Source: Vibrio mytili
Lineage (GTDB): Bacteria; Pseudomonadota; Gammaproteobacteria; Enterobacterales; Vibrionaceae
Direction of reading: 5' to 3'
Assembly (NCBI RefSeq): GCF_000830505.1
Contig: NZ_JXOK01000015.1
Coordinates: 62,001 to 126,000 of the forward strand
DNA length: 64,000 nt
A model generated the notes under the pieces. It saw only the letters and a list, made by a program, of their open reading frames with translations, made no database searches and had not been told where the DNA came from. Each line of letters starts with the position of its first letter. The first letter of the stretch is position 1. Positions 17,927 through 27,707 of the stretch are shown in pieces. The position numbers and the translations under genes are program-made.

Positions 17927-18220
17927 TCATATCGTGGTACTAACATAACAATTACAGATAAAAAACGGCCTCAAAGGGCCGCGAGAAAAATCATCAATGT
18001 TTAGGTGAGCTGTATCGACAGAACAATGTGCATCCTGTCTCAATCCAATATTACCTTGCGCTTGTTTTTTTTCGGTTAGCAAGTCTTCTTTATTTTCTTG
18101 GTTCTGTATTGGATTATTGTCAGCCAAATCCTCAATAGCTACTGGGATCTGTGGAATTACTGGGCGTCTAGACCTGACGTAATACTCCCTTGCTAGTTCA
18201 ATATCAGCGACAGGATGCAA
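17927..18220 (-). pseudogene. Possible truncated plasmid gene upstream of parA
   Basis: A 97-codon frame from a TTG at 18220, polar and low in hydrophobics (ADIELAREYYVRSRRPVIPQ), cut off upstream by an in-frame stop. A terminator-like hairpin (CGGCC-CTTTGA-GGCCG then six T on the minus strand, 17960-17981) lies inside its end. I read this as the 3' remnant of a backbone gene interrupted by the 18.2-38 kb insertions, but it could be non-coding. Confidence 0.3.
17960..17981 (-). terminator. Terminator-like hairpin upstream of parA
   Basis: On the minus strand a CGGCC/GGCCG stem with a 6-nt loop is followed by TTTTTT. It would stop transcripts coming from the right before the parA promoter. 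Confidence 0.7.
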
Positions 18221-18356
18221 AAGTTAAAGTTTGATCATTTTTAAGGTGCATTGTTACCAGAAGCACTGTGGAAATGACAAAGGCTGCTCAATCTCTAGCA
18301 AACTTTTGGACAATTATTGGTTAGAGTTATCACTCTATTAAAATCTAACTACCTAC

Positions 18357-18387
18357 AAAAATTGATTACTTATGCACAAGTAGTCAA
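18357..18387 (-). terminator. Terminator after the YgjP-like gene
   Basis: On the minus strand a 10-bp stem (TTGACTACTT / AAGTAATCAA, one mismatch) with a 6-nt loop is followed by TTTTTG. It lies 29 bp beyond the stop of the metallopeptidase gene. The remaining 18221-18356 shows nothing recognisable. Confidence 0.7.
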
Positions 18388-18415
18388 TTTTGAGAGCTTA
18401 GAAATTATGTTTTGC

Positions 18416-19147
18416 CTAATAACTCCAGTCTTCATACGCCAGCGGTAAGCTATTGAGCAAACTTCTCCGTTCGCGCCAATCTTGTAAATGCTCATCCATC
18501 AGCGCTCGGAAACGGTCGTTGTGGTGACGTTCTAATAGATGGGTAAGCTCATGAACTAGAATGAACTCCAAGCACTCTGGCGGCTTTTTAGCTAGCTCAA
18601 GGTTCAGCCAGATACGTTTGTCTGTGCTATTACAGCTACCCCACTTGGTTTTCATTTTCTTGATGCCCACATCATTGGCTTCAACCCCCAATTTTTCTTG
18701 CCACAAAGGTAAAAGCGTAGACAATGAGGCTTTGATTTCAGACCGATAAAACTCATTAAGCAACTTTAAACGATTCTCTGTTGTAGTTTTACTCGCAACA
18801 CCAAGCTCAATACGATTACTTTTTACCGCAACGTGATGTTTACCTGGTGCTTCTACAACTCTCAGCAAATAACGTTGCCCCCAAAGGTAGTGACTCTCAC
18901 CACTGATCATTTCCCTAACGGATTGACGACGCTGACTTGCAAAATCCGCTTGTTGCTGCTTGATCCATGCAAGCTTATTAATCACAGCTAAGCGAATGGC
19001 TTGATCACTTGTTGCGACAGGCACGGACAGTCTCACCGCGCCATTGGGTGGCAATACGCTTAAGTGAATGTTGGTTATCGCTTTACGGTTAACGGTGAGC
19101 TCAATACCAGCAATGGTTACCTCAAAACTGTCGGTCGTAGCCATCAA
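18416..19147 (-). CDS. YgjP-like (DUF45) zinc metallopeptidase
   Basis: 243 residues with the zinc motif HELTHLLERHHN near residue 200 and the upstream WGSCNSTDKRIWLNLELA signature of the YgjP/SprT-like M48-related family. Genes of this type are commonly encoded next to type I restriction subunits. Here it overlaps the end of the broken hsdR as GTGA/ATGA-type coupling (19144-19147). The substrate is unknown. A terminator follows. The protein appears complete even though its partner gene is damaged. Confidence 0.85.
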   Translation of the reverse strand: MMATTDSFEVTIAGIELTVNRKAITNIHLSVLPPNGAVRLSVPVATSDQAIRLAVINKLAWIKQQQADFASQRRQSVREMISGESHYLWGQRYLLRVVEAPGKHHVAVKSNRIELGVASKTTTENRLKLLNEFYRSEIKASLSTLLPLWQEKLGVEANDVGIKKMKTKWGSCNSTDKRIWLNLELAKKPPECLEFILVHELTHLLERHHNDRFRALMDEHLQDWRERRSLLNSLPLAYEDWSY

Positions 19148-21232
19148 TGGTATTCTCTTTGCGCCTTGATGATATCCATCATACGGTCCAACTGTTCATC
19201 AATTGCATCATCATCGTCCATCCCAAAATCTTTAGTGGCCTCTAGAATGGCATTTTCAATTTTGCGCTCTTTGAAAGTATCACCAAGCCAATCAGCCTCT
19301 TTGTTCAACCGAACAGCTGTATCGACTTGTGTAGTGAGCACCTCATCATTACCAAAATTGTCATATAGCGCTTGTTTTGCAAGAGTATCAACGGAATCTG
19401 GATAATTGTAGGCTGTGTTACTTGTCGGGTTGACGACTTTTTTGGCTAATGCTCGTATTTTCTCTAAATACTCTTGATAGCTAATGACTTGTTCACGTCT
19501 CTGCTTAATCAGCTCATCAAGCAGCGTCGCCATACTTTCAAAGTATTTAGGGTTTACTGGGTTTTCATCGACAATCGTCTTGCGAACGTTGTTCTCTATA
19601 GCTTCTGCCATTGCCTCTTCGTTTTTACGAATGTCTTCAGGCAATGAATCCAACCCCTTACCGCCATTATTTACCACTAAATCGATCAACCCAAACTCTT
19701 CAAAGTCCATCAGAGTTTCACTGTCATCTGCACGAATATACATGTCGAGCAATTGACGCATCGCGGGCTCAAAGCGCTTCATTTCCAGTAAGTCGCCGCT
19801 ACTCAACTTCACTTCATCCCTAACTTTTTCAAAATAGGCGACTTCTTGTTTGATACTTTGTGCTTCCTCAGCGGTATAGCCCGCTTGCGCCATTTCGTTG
19901 GCTAGATTGGTATAGGAGCGGATAAGCTTTGCGACCGCTTGGTATAGGGTTAATCGCAGTGCTTCCTTTTCACTTCGCTCATCTTCATTGGTTGATTCAG
20001 CACCCGACTCACCAACAAAATAGTGCATGAAGGCTTGAGTATCCCTAGGGGCTTTCACTGGCTCACAGAGGCTCGCGCCACTTCTAGTGCATTATCTAAG
20101 TCAGTTCTTGCTTCCTTGAGTCGGTCTTTTAAAAGACCCGCTACATCTTCATCGTCATAGCCGTCAAAAGCCTCGGCGGTATAGTCTTTAATCGCTTTAT
20201 CCAGAGAACGGAACAGATCTTTATAATCAACAATATAGCCATAGTCTTTATCGTCCCCATCCAGCCTATTTACACGACAGATTGCCTGAAATAAATTGTG
20301 GTCGGCCATTTTTTTATCGATGTAAAGGTAGGTAGCCGATGGTGCGTCAAACCCTGTTAATAGTTTGTCAACGACGATCAACAAACGCATTTGACCAGGC
20401 TCTTTAATAAAGCGCTCTTTCACTTTCAGCTCAAACTCTTCAACCCGTTTTGCCGCTTCCTCTTCACTTTGCTCAAAGTAATCTGCAAGCATTTTGCGGT
20501 AGGTTTCATATTTAAACAGCTTTTCTGTTTGACCCTCGCCAGACTCTTCGCCTTTGCTCGAGCTTGCCGTCGGTTGGTAACTGGTGACAATCGCACATTT
20601 ACCCGCAAGATCAGTTTTGCTAAATAGATCGAATACAACACAAGCTTGATGAACACTGGCACAAACCAACATAGCATTGCCTCGACCAGAGAGCAGTGCA
20701 GGCTTTCGCTTCATATCCAGCCAAATATCCATCACAATACGTTCAAGCCTCGATTTGCTCGAGAGGACCTTCTGCATCGTGCCCCATTTCTCTTTGAGTT
20801 GTATCTTAGCGAGGTTCGAGAGCCCCTGAGTGTTGGTATCAAACCAAGTATCCACCCCTTTATTCGATGTTAAGTGCTGATCAATATCGCGGGCTTCATA
20901 ACGTAAATCTAGCACCACACCATCGCTCACCGCCTCATCAAATTTGTAGGTATGAATATAAGGACCAAATACCTCTAGAGACTTTTTCTTGTCCTTTTTC
21001 ATCAGTGGCGTACCTGTAAAACCAATAAACATGGCCTCAGGTAAAATTGCTTTCATCGCCTCATGAAGCTTTCCAGACTGGGTTCGATGACACTCATCCA
21101 CCAACACAAACAAGTTACCCTTTGCACTAAAATCATCTGGCAAAGCACCTTTTAAGTCCTTGAGAAACTCATCAGTAGTCTCGTTTTTTTCGCTTTCAGT
21201 TGGCTCTTCACCGTTTCGGGGGTCAGTTCACG
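19144..21232 (-). pseudogene. hsdR: hsdR remnant: C-terminal two-thirds of a type I restriction subunit, frameshifted
   Basis: The upstream part (21143 to 20055) has the helicase motifs FVLVDECHRTQSGK and FIGFTGTPL and the motif QAICRVNRLDG. The downstream part (20058 to 19144) is the HsdR C-terminal domain. They are separated by a one-base loss at about 20075: the normal Leu-Cys-Glu-Pro-Val-Lys frame is restored if one C is added. The 5' end, with the nuclease and Walker A, is missing: an in-frame stop lies at about 21233 and unrelated DNA follows. No hsdM or hsdS belongs to it here. It is distinct from the intact hsdR at 38.1 kb. Confidence 0.85.
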
Positions 21233-21507
21233 AAACGGAAAAAATTGTACGCTAAGCCTTTGGCATCAATGATATCGACACCATTTTTTCCACAATTCAT
21301 AAAGTTGCGCAGTAATTAGTCGACGACTGGCCCTTGCTAAATAATTTTCATTTCAGCATGAGTTGTGCTTTAAAAATTCAATTCTGCAACTACACTCATT
21401 GGGCGAACAGAGCGAGAAATCCGCCGTTAATTCCAATAGCGGGTACGCGAATGAATATCAGCTCTTAGGGGAATATTATGTTAAATTGTCTATTCACCGC
21501 TGAAGAA
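21233..21507. other. Junction region between hsdR remnant and the GC-rich cargo
   Basis: Contains an inverted repeat (CCGTTTCG at 21211 and CGAAACGG at about 21231) across the end of the hsdR remnant. A degenerate leftward frame ending in LAYNFFRFVN-stop is probably the tail of an unidentified gene or insertion sequence. No transposase or clear transposon end is recognisable. Base composition changes from AT-rich to GC-rich near 21500, so this is one edge of the acquired block. Confidence 0.4.
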
Positions 21508-22260
21508 CTAACCCCCCAATAACCCCTGCGCAAAATGCCCAGTAGCAAACGCCAGCCCCGCTGCGGCCGTACCCATGATCAAAGTCCGGAGTCCTGATCG
21601 CATTGCTGGTAAGCCATAGACGATACTTTTAAGCATTCCGATACCCAAGAAGACGACGCCTGCCAAACCAAGACTCGTCAGGAACTGAATCTGACTCTCC
21701 ATACCCGGGATGGCATAAGGCAGTAAAGGTAAAGCACCAACCGACAAAAATGCGGCGAAGGTAGTCAACGCGGCTCGGCGTGGGCTGAGTCCGGCACCCG
21801 AGAGTCCGTACTCTTCTCGCAACATGGTTGCTACCCACACATCGGGATTACGACTGATAGCCTCCACTACTTGCTCCAGCAATTCGCCGTCGAATCCCTT
21901 CGCCTGAAACAGCTGGCGAATTTCCTCACGTTCACCTTCTGGCACAGCACGGATATGTTCACGTTCTGTGCGTTCAGCAAATTTGATCTGATTCAACTGC
22001 GCCTGGCCCGCTTCGTAATTACTTACCGCCATGCTGAAGCCGTCTGCAATCAGGTTTGCAAAGCCGAGTACCAACGCAACCTGTGGCGAGAAACCTGCGC
22101 CGAACGCACCCGATACAACCGCAAACGTTGTAACGCAGCCATCGATGCCGCCAAGCACAGCATCTGGTAGCGTCGAGGCCTTAACGGGACCAGCAAGCCG
22201 TGCACGAACGGCATTAGGCTGGTGCTCGCTGAGCAGTCTTTCATTTTCTGTGGATGGCAT
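21508..22260 (-). CDS. VIT family (CCC1/VIT1-like) metal transporter
   Basis: 250 residues. The N-terminal DAVLGGIDGCVTTFAVVSGAFGAGFS is the VIT1/CCC1 signature, followed by a membrane pair, a charged cytoplasmic metal-binding-type helix region (about 88-150, rich in Glu) and three C-terminal helices. The family moves iron and manganese across membranes. In this cluster it fits iron handling alongside the ferric-reductase-like genes. The start has a GGAAG site. It is the last gene of the leftward series. Confidence 0.85.
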   Translation of the reverse strand: MPSTENERLLSEHQPNAVRARLAGPVKASTLPDAVLGGIDGCVTTFAVVSGAFGAGFSPQVALVLGFANLIADGFSMAVSNYEAGQAQLNQIKFAERTEREHIRAVPEGEREEIRQLFQAKGFDGELLEQVVEAISRNPDVWVATMLREEYGLSGAGLSPRRAALTTFAAFLSVGALPLLPYAIPGMESQIQFLTSLGLAGVVFLGIGMLKSIVYGLPAMRSGLRTLIMGTAAAGLAFATGHFAQGLLGG

Positions 22261-22335
22261 CTTTCAGCTTCCTGTTCAGGACGCGATTTGGTGCTTTGGG
22301 ATTATAGGCTCAGTTCGACCTTGTCACTTTATCTG

Positions 22336-24555
22336 TCAATATACATCTTCAAGATAACGTCCCTGGCCTCTCAGAGTTTCAATATCGATGTGCAAGGGTT
22401 TGAGAATGTCTTCTATAACCTGCCGCACAGCCGCCGCCATATCCCGGCCACCACAGACCAGTATCTGCGCACCGGTGTTAACCATCTGTCGCACGGCTAA
22501 TTCATCCTGTTTGAGCTTATCCTGCACGTAGGCGCGCTCGTCTGTTCTTGAGAAGGCTGTGTTCAGCCCGCTCAGTCGATGATCCTCAAGATAGCGCCCA
22601 AGCTCAGGTTGGTAGAGAAAATCTGACCTGGCATCGCGACCGCCCCAGTACAGATACATAGGGTTGCAACTGGTATTGTTTCTGATGAAACCGGTTAACG
22701 GACCAATCCCGGCACCTGCACCGACAAGAATCACTGGTCGGTTACCGGTAGCTGGCCGAAAGCCTGGATTGGGGCGGATGAAGCCATCGATACAATCACC
22801 CGGCTTGAGGTCATGCAAATAACCGGAGCAAAGACCGCCGGCCTGCTTACGGACGCATATCTCAACAATTTCGTCATTTGCCGAGGACGCGAGCGAGTAG
22901 AACCGCGGGGGTTGACCGTGTGGGGGAATAACCCCCAAAAGGTCTCCCGCCTCGAACGGTGGCAGCGCTTTAAATCTTCTTGGAGAAGCCGTTAGCCATC
23001 CGCCCTGCTCCGCCGGTTTGAACCGGAAGATACTGGTGGGCGCCTGAACCGCAATCCCGTAATCCGCCCTTTCTACCAGTTCCAGTTTGACCGTTGCTGG
23101 CTGCAATGCACAGTAGTTCAAGAAAAGCGGAGTACCGATAACCTCACCAACCCGGTTTCCCCACTCACTGAATTGCGAGGCAGAACACCGATCAATCAGT
23201 TCAATGGCGTGCAAACGGCTGACGCCTTTACCGGCGAGCGCAGCATCCACCGACAAGGCAAACTGACAGAAGTTCGGAAACTGCCGGTCACCAAAACCCA
23301 GTACCGTGTATCGCAGGTTCTTCTCAGCCCGGAATTCTTTGAGCCTGGCCATAAACTGCCGGGCCGATGCGGGTGCATCACCATCACCGTATGTCGAAGT
23401 CAGCACGAACAGCCTGGAAGCCTGCGGATACTGCTTAGCCAGGGCATTCATCTCGCTGCAATGCACGCGGAAACCGGCCTTATTCAGGCTGCTATGGAGT
23501 TCCTGGGCAAATCCCCAGGTGGCATTACCTTCGGAGCCGACCAGAATAATTGTATCCGCCTGAGCGGCATCGGCGTTGTCAGGAAGCTGCCCTGAAGACC
23601 GGCGACGCTGCCACCAGATGGTTGCACCTGTTATCGAGAGAGCTGGCACAGTCAGTGCCGCAGCGCCAAGAATCAGGCCAAGCCACCATAGGCCTTCACC
23701 GGTGTGCAAACGTACAATCCAGTCCTGCAATACGCCGCTGTCAGAGCGCGGCTGGAACTGCAGCAACTCGCCCGTAGCCTGGTCCACGAATCCGGAGCCG
23801 CCGGCGGTTGACAGCGAATAGACGTCCTGCGGATCACCGGGATAGGGAAACACCAGTTCCCGGAGTTCGCCAAGATCGAAATTGCCTAGCGCTTTTAAGG
23901 TGCCCACAGGCGATGGTTGCCCGCCCGAGACCTCAGCCGGAAACCCTGGCCCTGTGTCAGGCGCTTCCGGCAGCAAACCAAAGCGCTGTGCCGACATATA
24001 GCTACCGGTCAGTGCGGATAACAGTAGGCCGAGCACGGCAAACCGGGCCAGCTCGGCATGGATTCGTTTCCCGCCTGAGCCGGAAAGCGGTCTTAGTATA
24101 TTCTTCCAACCCCCGGTACGCCGGGCTATCAACAATATTCCCGAAAGACACAGAAGTACCATCAAAGCAGCTAATACGCCGGCCAGCGCTCTACCGGCAT
24201 CATCCAGCATAAACGCACGGTGCAGGTCCTTGACCCAGCCAAAAAATGCGGAAGGTTCGTAGGGTGCGGTGCCCTCACCTGTTACCGGATTCACCAGATC
24301 CGCACCGGCCTGGCCGTCACGGCTGTAATAGACAATGACCTTGCCAGAAGGCTCTCGCACGATCTGCTCAGTCCCGGGATAGTGAGCAACGACCCGGTCT
24401 GCCAGCTCGGCAATACTGACTTCACCGGAAGCCGGAATGACCGCTGACACTCTATCCAGCGTCGGAGCCAAAGCCAACACAGCTCCCGTGACCGAGAGAA
24501 CGATCAGGAACACGCCTGCAAGCAAACCCGGTAAACTGTGGAACTTGCGCAACAT
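22336..24555 (-). CDS. PepSY-TM / flavodoxin / ferredoxin-NADP reductase fusion (CysJ-like membrane flavoreductase)
   Basis: 739 residues. The first about 315 residues form a PepSY-type transmembrane domain (helices near 10-30, 124-143, 172-190 and 290-312). A flavodoxin domain with the TSTYGDGDAP FMN-binding loop follows at about 335-460. The C-terminal half is an FAD/NAD(P)H reductase module with RFYSLASS (FAD) and ILVGAGAGIGPLTGF (nucleotide). Such fusions are predicted to move electrons from NADPH to periplasmic or siderophore-bound ferric iron. It is preceded by the DUF2271 gene by 22 bp, and with that and the PepSY gene forms an operon. Confidence 0.88.
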   Translation of the reverse strand: MLRKFHSLPGLLAGVFLIVLSVTGAVLALAPTLDRVSAVIPASGEVSIAELADRVVAHYPGTEQIVREPSGKVIVYYSRDGQAGADLVNPVTGEGTAPYEPSAFFGWVKDLHRAFMLDDAGRALAGVLAALMVLLCLSGILLIARRTGGWKNILRPLSGSGGKRIHAELARFAVLGLLLSALTGSYMSAQRFGLLPEAPDTGPGFPAEVSGGQPSPVGTLKALGNFDLGELRELVFPYPGDPQDVYSLSTAGGSGFVDQATGELLQFQPRSDSGVLQDWIVRLHTGEGLWWLGLILGAAALTVPALSITGATIWWQRRRSSGQLPDNADAAQADTIILVGSEGNATWGFAQELHSSLNKAGFRVHCSEMNALAKQYPQASRLFVLTSTYGDGDAPASARQFMARLKEFRAEKNLRYTVLGFGDRQFPNFCQFALSVDAALAGKGVSRLHAIELIDRCSASQFSEWGNRVGEVIGTPLFLNYCALQPATVKLELVERADYGIAVQAPTSIFRFKPAEQGGWLTASPRRFKALPPFEAGDLLGVIPPHGQPPRFYSLASSANDEIVEICVRKQAGGLCSGYLHDLKPGDCIDGFIRPNPGFRPATGNRPVILVGAGAGIGPLTGFIRNNTSCNPMYLYWGGRDARSDFLYQPELGRYLEDHRLSGLNTAFSRTDERAYVQDKLKQDELAVRQMVNTGAQILVCGGRDMAAAVRQVIEDILKPLHIDIETLRGQGRYLEDVY

Positions 24556-24577
24556 AATAGTCGATGCTCCTGGTGAA

Positions 24578-25051
24578 TTATTGAAGCTCGTAGGTCAGAG
24601 CGCGCACGTAACCACGTCCTGAAACCGGCTTTCCGGACCCTTCGGTGGTCAGGGGGGCTATCACATCGGCTCTGATATCGCGCATATCTTCAACAGCAGA
24701 GTCGACTCGAACCTCATAGCCGTTGTCGATCAGCGAATCATCGAGGTTCAGAGTCACTTTCAGCGTGCGGCCACTGGTAACACTGGCGCCAGTCAAGCCG
24801 TCATACTCTGCAGGATCAAGCCCACTGCCCCGGGCCCAGCCTCCCAGGTGTTTGTAGTATTTAGATTTCTTCCCGGAAACCCAAAGGGTACCCTGATACT
24901 CTCCGGCGGCATCGGTAAGATACAGAGCCAGATAGGCTCCATCGCCACCGTAATTCTGTAGTTCCGTAGTGAAGGTCACGTCACGGGCCTGGGCGAATAC
25001 CGGTAAAGCCAAGGCGGCGAAAAGGCTGCAAGTGAGAACAAACGTTTTCAT
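24578..25051 (-). CDS. DUF2271 periplasmic protein
   Basis: 157 residues with a signal peptide (MKTFVLTCSLFAALALPVFA). The mature part has the GDGAYLALYLTDAAGEY and HLGGWARGSGLD-type motifs of DUF2271, a family routinely encoded beside PepSY-flavoreductases and linked by context to iron or redox at the outer face of the membrane. Its stop is 22 bp upstream of the flavoreductase ATG. Confidence 0.85.
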   Translation of the reverse strand: MKTFVLTCSLFAALALPVFAQARDVTFTTELQNYGGDGAYLALYLTDAAGEYQGTLWVSGKKSKYYKHLGGWARGSGLDPAEYDGLTGASVTSGRTLKVTLNLDDSLIDNGYEVRVDSAVEDMRDIRADVIAPLTTEGSGKPVSGRGYVRALTYELQ

Positions 25052-25105
25052 AAATGGTCTCCAAAAACCTGATGAACGTTAAAGGAACAGGGCAAATTCG
25101 CTCAG

Positions 25106-25486
25106 TTACTCAACGGTAACCGTGGGACGCCCCTTGACGATGCCGTTGCGTGGCGCCTGACTTTTGGGATTGTCCTGTCCATTTTTCCTGTTGCCGCGGT
25201 CCCTCTCCTCATCGTCACTGTCTTCACGCTCCCATTTCATCATGGTCAATGAAGCGGGCGCGAAAGAGGCTTCTGCCCTGACCCCATCGGCATCGAGGCC
25301 CCGGACTTCATAACAACCGTCGTCAACCTTTATTCGGTGAACTGTCCAGCCTTCGGCTTCCAGCTTTTCACGCAGATTTTCACGGGGCTGCCAACTCGCC
25401 ACCGGATCATCGCAGTCGTCATCGGCCAGTGCGGTGCCGCTCAGAAGTAACAAAGACAGGCTCAGAATAATGGGTTTGGTCTTCAT
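25106..25486 (-). CDS. PepSY-domain periplasmic protein
   Basis: 126 residues with a signal peptide (MKTKPIILSLSLLLLSGTALA) and one PepSY-like domain: LREKLEAEGWTVHRIKVDDG, then a conserved YEVRGLDADG strand. A basic/acidic disordered tail (DSDDEERDRGNRKNGQD) ends in TVTVE. It starts the operon leading to the VIT gene. A CTGA-N7-CTGA box lies 45 bp upstream, matching those at 26.9-27.0 kb, so the neighbouring response regulator probably controls it. Confidence 0.85.
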   Translation of the reverse strand: MKTKPIILSLSLLLLSGTALADDDCDDPVASWQPRENLREKLEAEGWTVHRIKVDDGCYEVRGLDADGVRAEASFAPASLTMMKWEREDSDDEERDRGNRKNGQDNPKSQAPRNGIVKGRPTVTVE

Positions 25487-25528
25487 GGTGTCTCTCCTGC
25501 TGGTTGTGTTAAATCCACTCTAAGGCGC

Positions 25529-25549
25529 TAACCTGACAACGACCTGAAC
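25529..25549. promoter_or_regulatory. Response-regulator box upstream of the PepSY operon
   Basis: AACCTGACAACGACCTGAAC matches AACCTGACAGCCAGCTGAAG at 26927 in most positions, with two CTGA half-sites 11 bp apart as OmpR-family regulators require. It lies about 45-60 bp upstream of the PepSY start. Confidence 0.55.
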
Positions 25550-25597
25550 AAACGAGGCCATTTCAGCGGAACTGAAAAGCTTCTTTATGGAAGCGAG

Positions 25598-26876
25598 TCA
25601 GGCGGAAGGGTGCTGCCCGCAAGCCGTTTCTAATGGCTTCCCCCAGCCTGCCGGGCCGCAGAACCAGACCTCTGCGCCTGCTGCCGAGCGTCCGTTGGTA
25701 GACAACGTCTCGGCAGACAACCCCTGCCCCTTGCTGCTGTCATGAATCTCGAGATGTATCCCGGGAAAGCCATCGCAAAGCGCCCGAAGTCGATCCACCA
25801 TGGAATCCTGGCCGGCGTTGCGCGTGCAGTAATGCAGATCGGCTTCAGGCACGGTGGCGTCGGTGGCGCTGCTTAGAGCTTCGAGCCAGGCCAGAAACGG
25901 CGTGATCCCGATGCCACCGGCTATCCAGATCTGGTGGGATTTGCGGTTGCGGCGATCGAAGTTAAAACAGCCGTAAGGGCCTTCTATATTTACGGTTTGC
26001 CCCACGCTGATTTTCTGGCTCAGATTGCGGGTAAAGTCTCCGAGGGATTTGATGAGGAAGGTAACAGTGCCATTTTCCCGATCCGCACTGGCGATGGTGA
26101 ACGGTGCGCACCCTCAATCCGGTCGAAGGTCACAAAGGCGAATTGCCCCGCACGGTGACCGGGCCATGCCGGCCCCATGTGGCAGGTAACTTCGGTGACG
26201 TCCCGGTCTGGAGTTTTGATCGCGGTGACCATACCGCGAACCTGGCGACGACGACCAACTCTGCCGGTCAGAGATAGCCCGCTGGCGATGCTCCCGCCAA
26301 AGAGCAAAATGGCCATCAGTAGTCCGATTGGCTGCTGCCACCATTGCAGCGGAGTCAGCCACGCCGCGTGGAAAGCGAGCAACAGATAAAGCACCGGCAT
26401 GCCGCGATGCAAATAACGCCAGTATTTGTAGGGAAACTTGCGCCACAAAGTGATCAACAGCATGGCGAACAGCAGATAGACGGCGAACTCCCCTACCTCT
26501 TCCGCAGCATCGCGCATGGTGTCGATGAACCCGGAATAATCCTGATCGTGCAGCCTGCCGGCCTTTCCGAAAATCGACTCTATAACATCGTCACCCATTT
26601 CAATCAGCCAATGAGCTGCCGCGAATACCACTGCCAGAATGCCCGCCCATTTGTGGGTGCGATAGATCTGATCCAACCCGCCCAGCGGTCTCTCCAACCA
26701 GGCTGGGCGCAGAGCCAGCATCATGGTCAGTGACATCAGAGCAATGGATAACAGCCCACTGAGCAGCAGGCTCTGGTCATAGACTGCCCAGGGAGAACCG
26801 GCCCCAGGACCTGCAAAGAGGTTCCAGCCCATAGGCCCAAAACCAACACAACGAAAGGAAAAATCATCCGCATCAT
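25598..26876 (-). pseudogene. Ferric-reductase-like transmembrane protein with ferredoxin-reductase domain, two 1-base frameshifts
   Basis: With two lost bases restored (a T near 26825 and a C near 26107) the gene is 427 codons from ATG 26876 (AGGAG site). It has a ferric_reduct-type haem-binding membrane domain (HKWAGILAVVFAAAHWL, helices near 60-200) followed by an FAD/NAD module (AGQFAFVTFDRIEG, GGIGITPFLAWLEAL, WFCGPAGW). Each shift lies in a homopolymer run and the two sum to an intact length, so sequencing error is as likely as inactivation. It would pass electrons from NAD(P)H across the inner membrane, and diverges from the two-component system. Confidence 0.8.
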
Positions 26877-26925
26877 CACATCTCCTGCGATCGGTACCTG
26901 GAATATTCCCCCGAAGGCTAGCGCC

Positions 26926-27001
26926 CAAACCTGACAGCCAGCTGAAGGTCGGTGAAGAGAGATCGAAGCGTTATTGACCATTCAGCTGGCTGTCAGGTTT
27001 G
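26926..27001. promoter_or_regulatory. 21-bp inverted repeat of response-regulator boxes between divergent genes
   Basis: CAAACCTGACAGCCAGCTGA at 26926 is repeated as a perfect 21-bp inverted copy at 26981-27001. The arms are 34 bp apart. Each arm has two CTGA half-sites 11 bp apart, in line with OmpR-type binding. One arm points to the ferric-reductase-like gene, the other to the response regulator. A related box lies before the PepSY gene at 25530. This is strong evidence for co-regulation by the adjacent two-component system. Confidence 0.75.
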
Positions 27002-27043
27002 AGCTGTAGTATCTTGATTCCAGGGCTGGGTCAGAGGTGAACG

Positions 27044-27707
27044 ATGCGGGTACTTTTGGTGGAGGATACGGTGGGATTGGGCGAGGCGGTCCGGGATCAG
27101 ATTGCGGACGACGGCCACGCTGTGGACTGGGTGCAAACGCTGGGCTTTGCCGAGGCGAGTGTCAGGACACACCCTACGACCTGATTCTGCTGGACCTGAT
27201 GCTCCCCGACGGTCATGGCTTGGGCTTTTTGCGAACACTCCGGGCTACCGGAAAAACAACACCGGTGATCATTCTTACTGCCAAGGATCAGGTGTCTGAC
27301 CGGATTGAAGGATTAAATGCCGGTGCTGACGACTACCTGGTCAAACCCTTTGATCTTTCGGAGCTGTCGGCCCGCGTGGCCGCGGTGGCTCGCCGATATC
27401 GCGGCAATCCAAGCCCGATTATACAAGTGGGCGAGCTGATGATTGATCTTGGCGATCACCGCATCAGTCGCAACGGCCTGCCGGTAGAACTTACGGCACG
27501 GGAGTGGGCATTGTTTGAGGGCTTTATCCAGCGACCCGGAATGCTGTTATCGCGATCGCAACTGGAGGATCGTCTATACGCTTTCGGGGCCGAAATCGAA
27601 AGTAACACCATCGAAGTTTATGTCAGCCGTCTGCGTAAAAAGCTCGGGCGGGACGCTATCGTAACCGTCAGGGGAATGGCTATCGCCTGGAAACACATGA
27701 CCACTAG
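27044..27707 (+). pseudogene. OmpR-family response regulator, two 1-base frameshifts
   Basis: From ATG 27044 the receiver starts MRVLLVEDTVGLGEAVRDQI and holds the phospho-acceptor in LILLDLMLPDGHG and TAKD. The C-terminal winged helix ends IVTVRGMGYRLE. A C is missing near 27172 (CCCC to CCC) and a G near 27677 (GGG to GG). With both restored the gene is 222 codons, the usual length, and its stop TAG overlaps the kinase start. As written, the second shift fuses it in frame to the kinase. It probably binds the inverted boxes just upstream. Confidence 0.85.

Noticed and set aside
17927-18220. A full functional gene upstream of parA
   Set aside because: It has a TTG start just after a stop, contains a terminator hairpin, and shows no domain; kept only as a low-confidence remnant.
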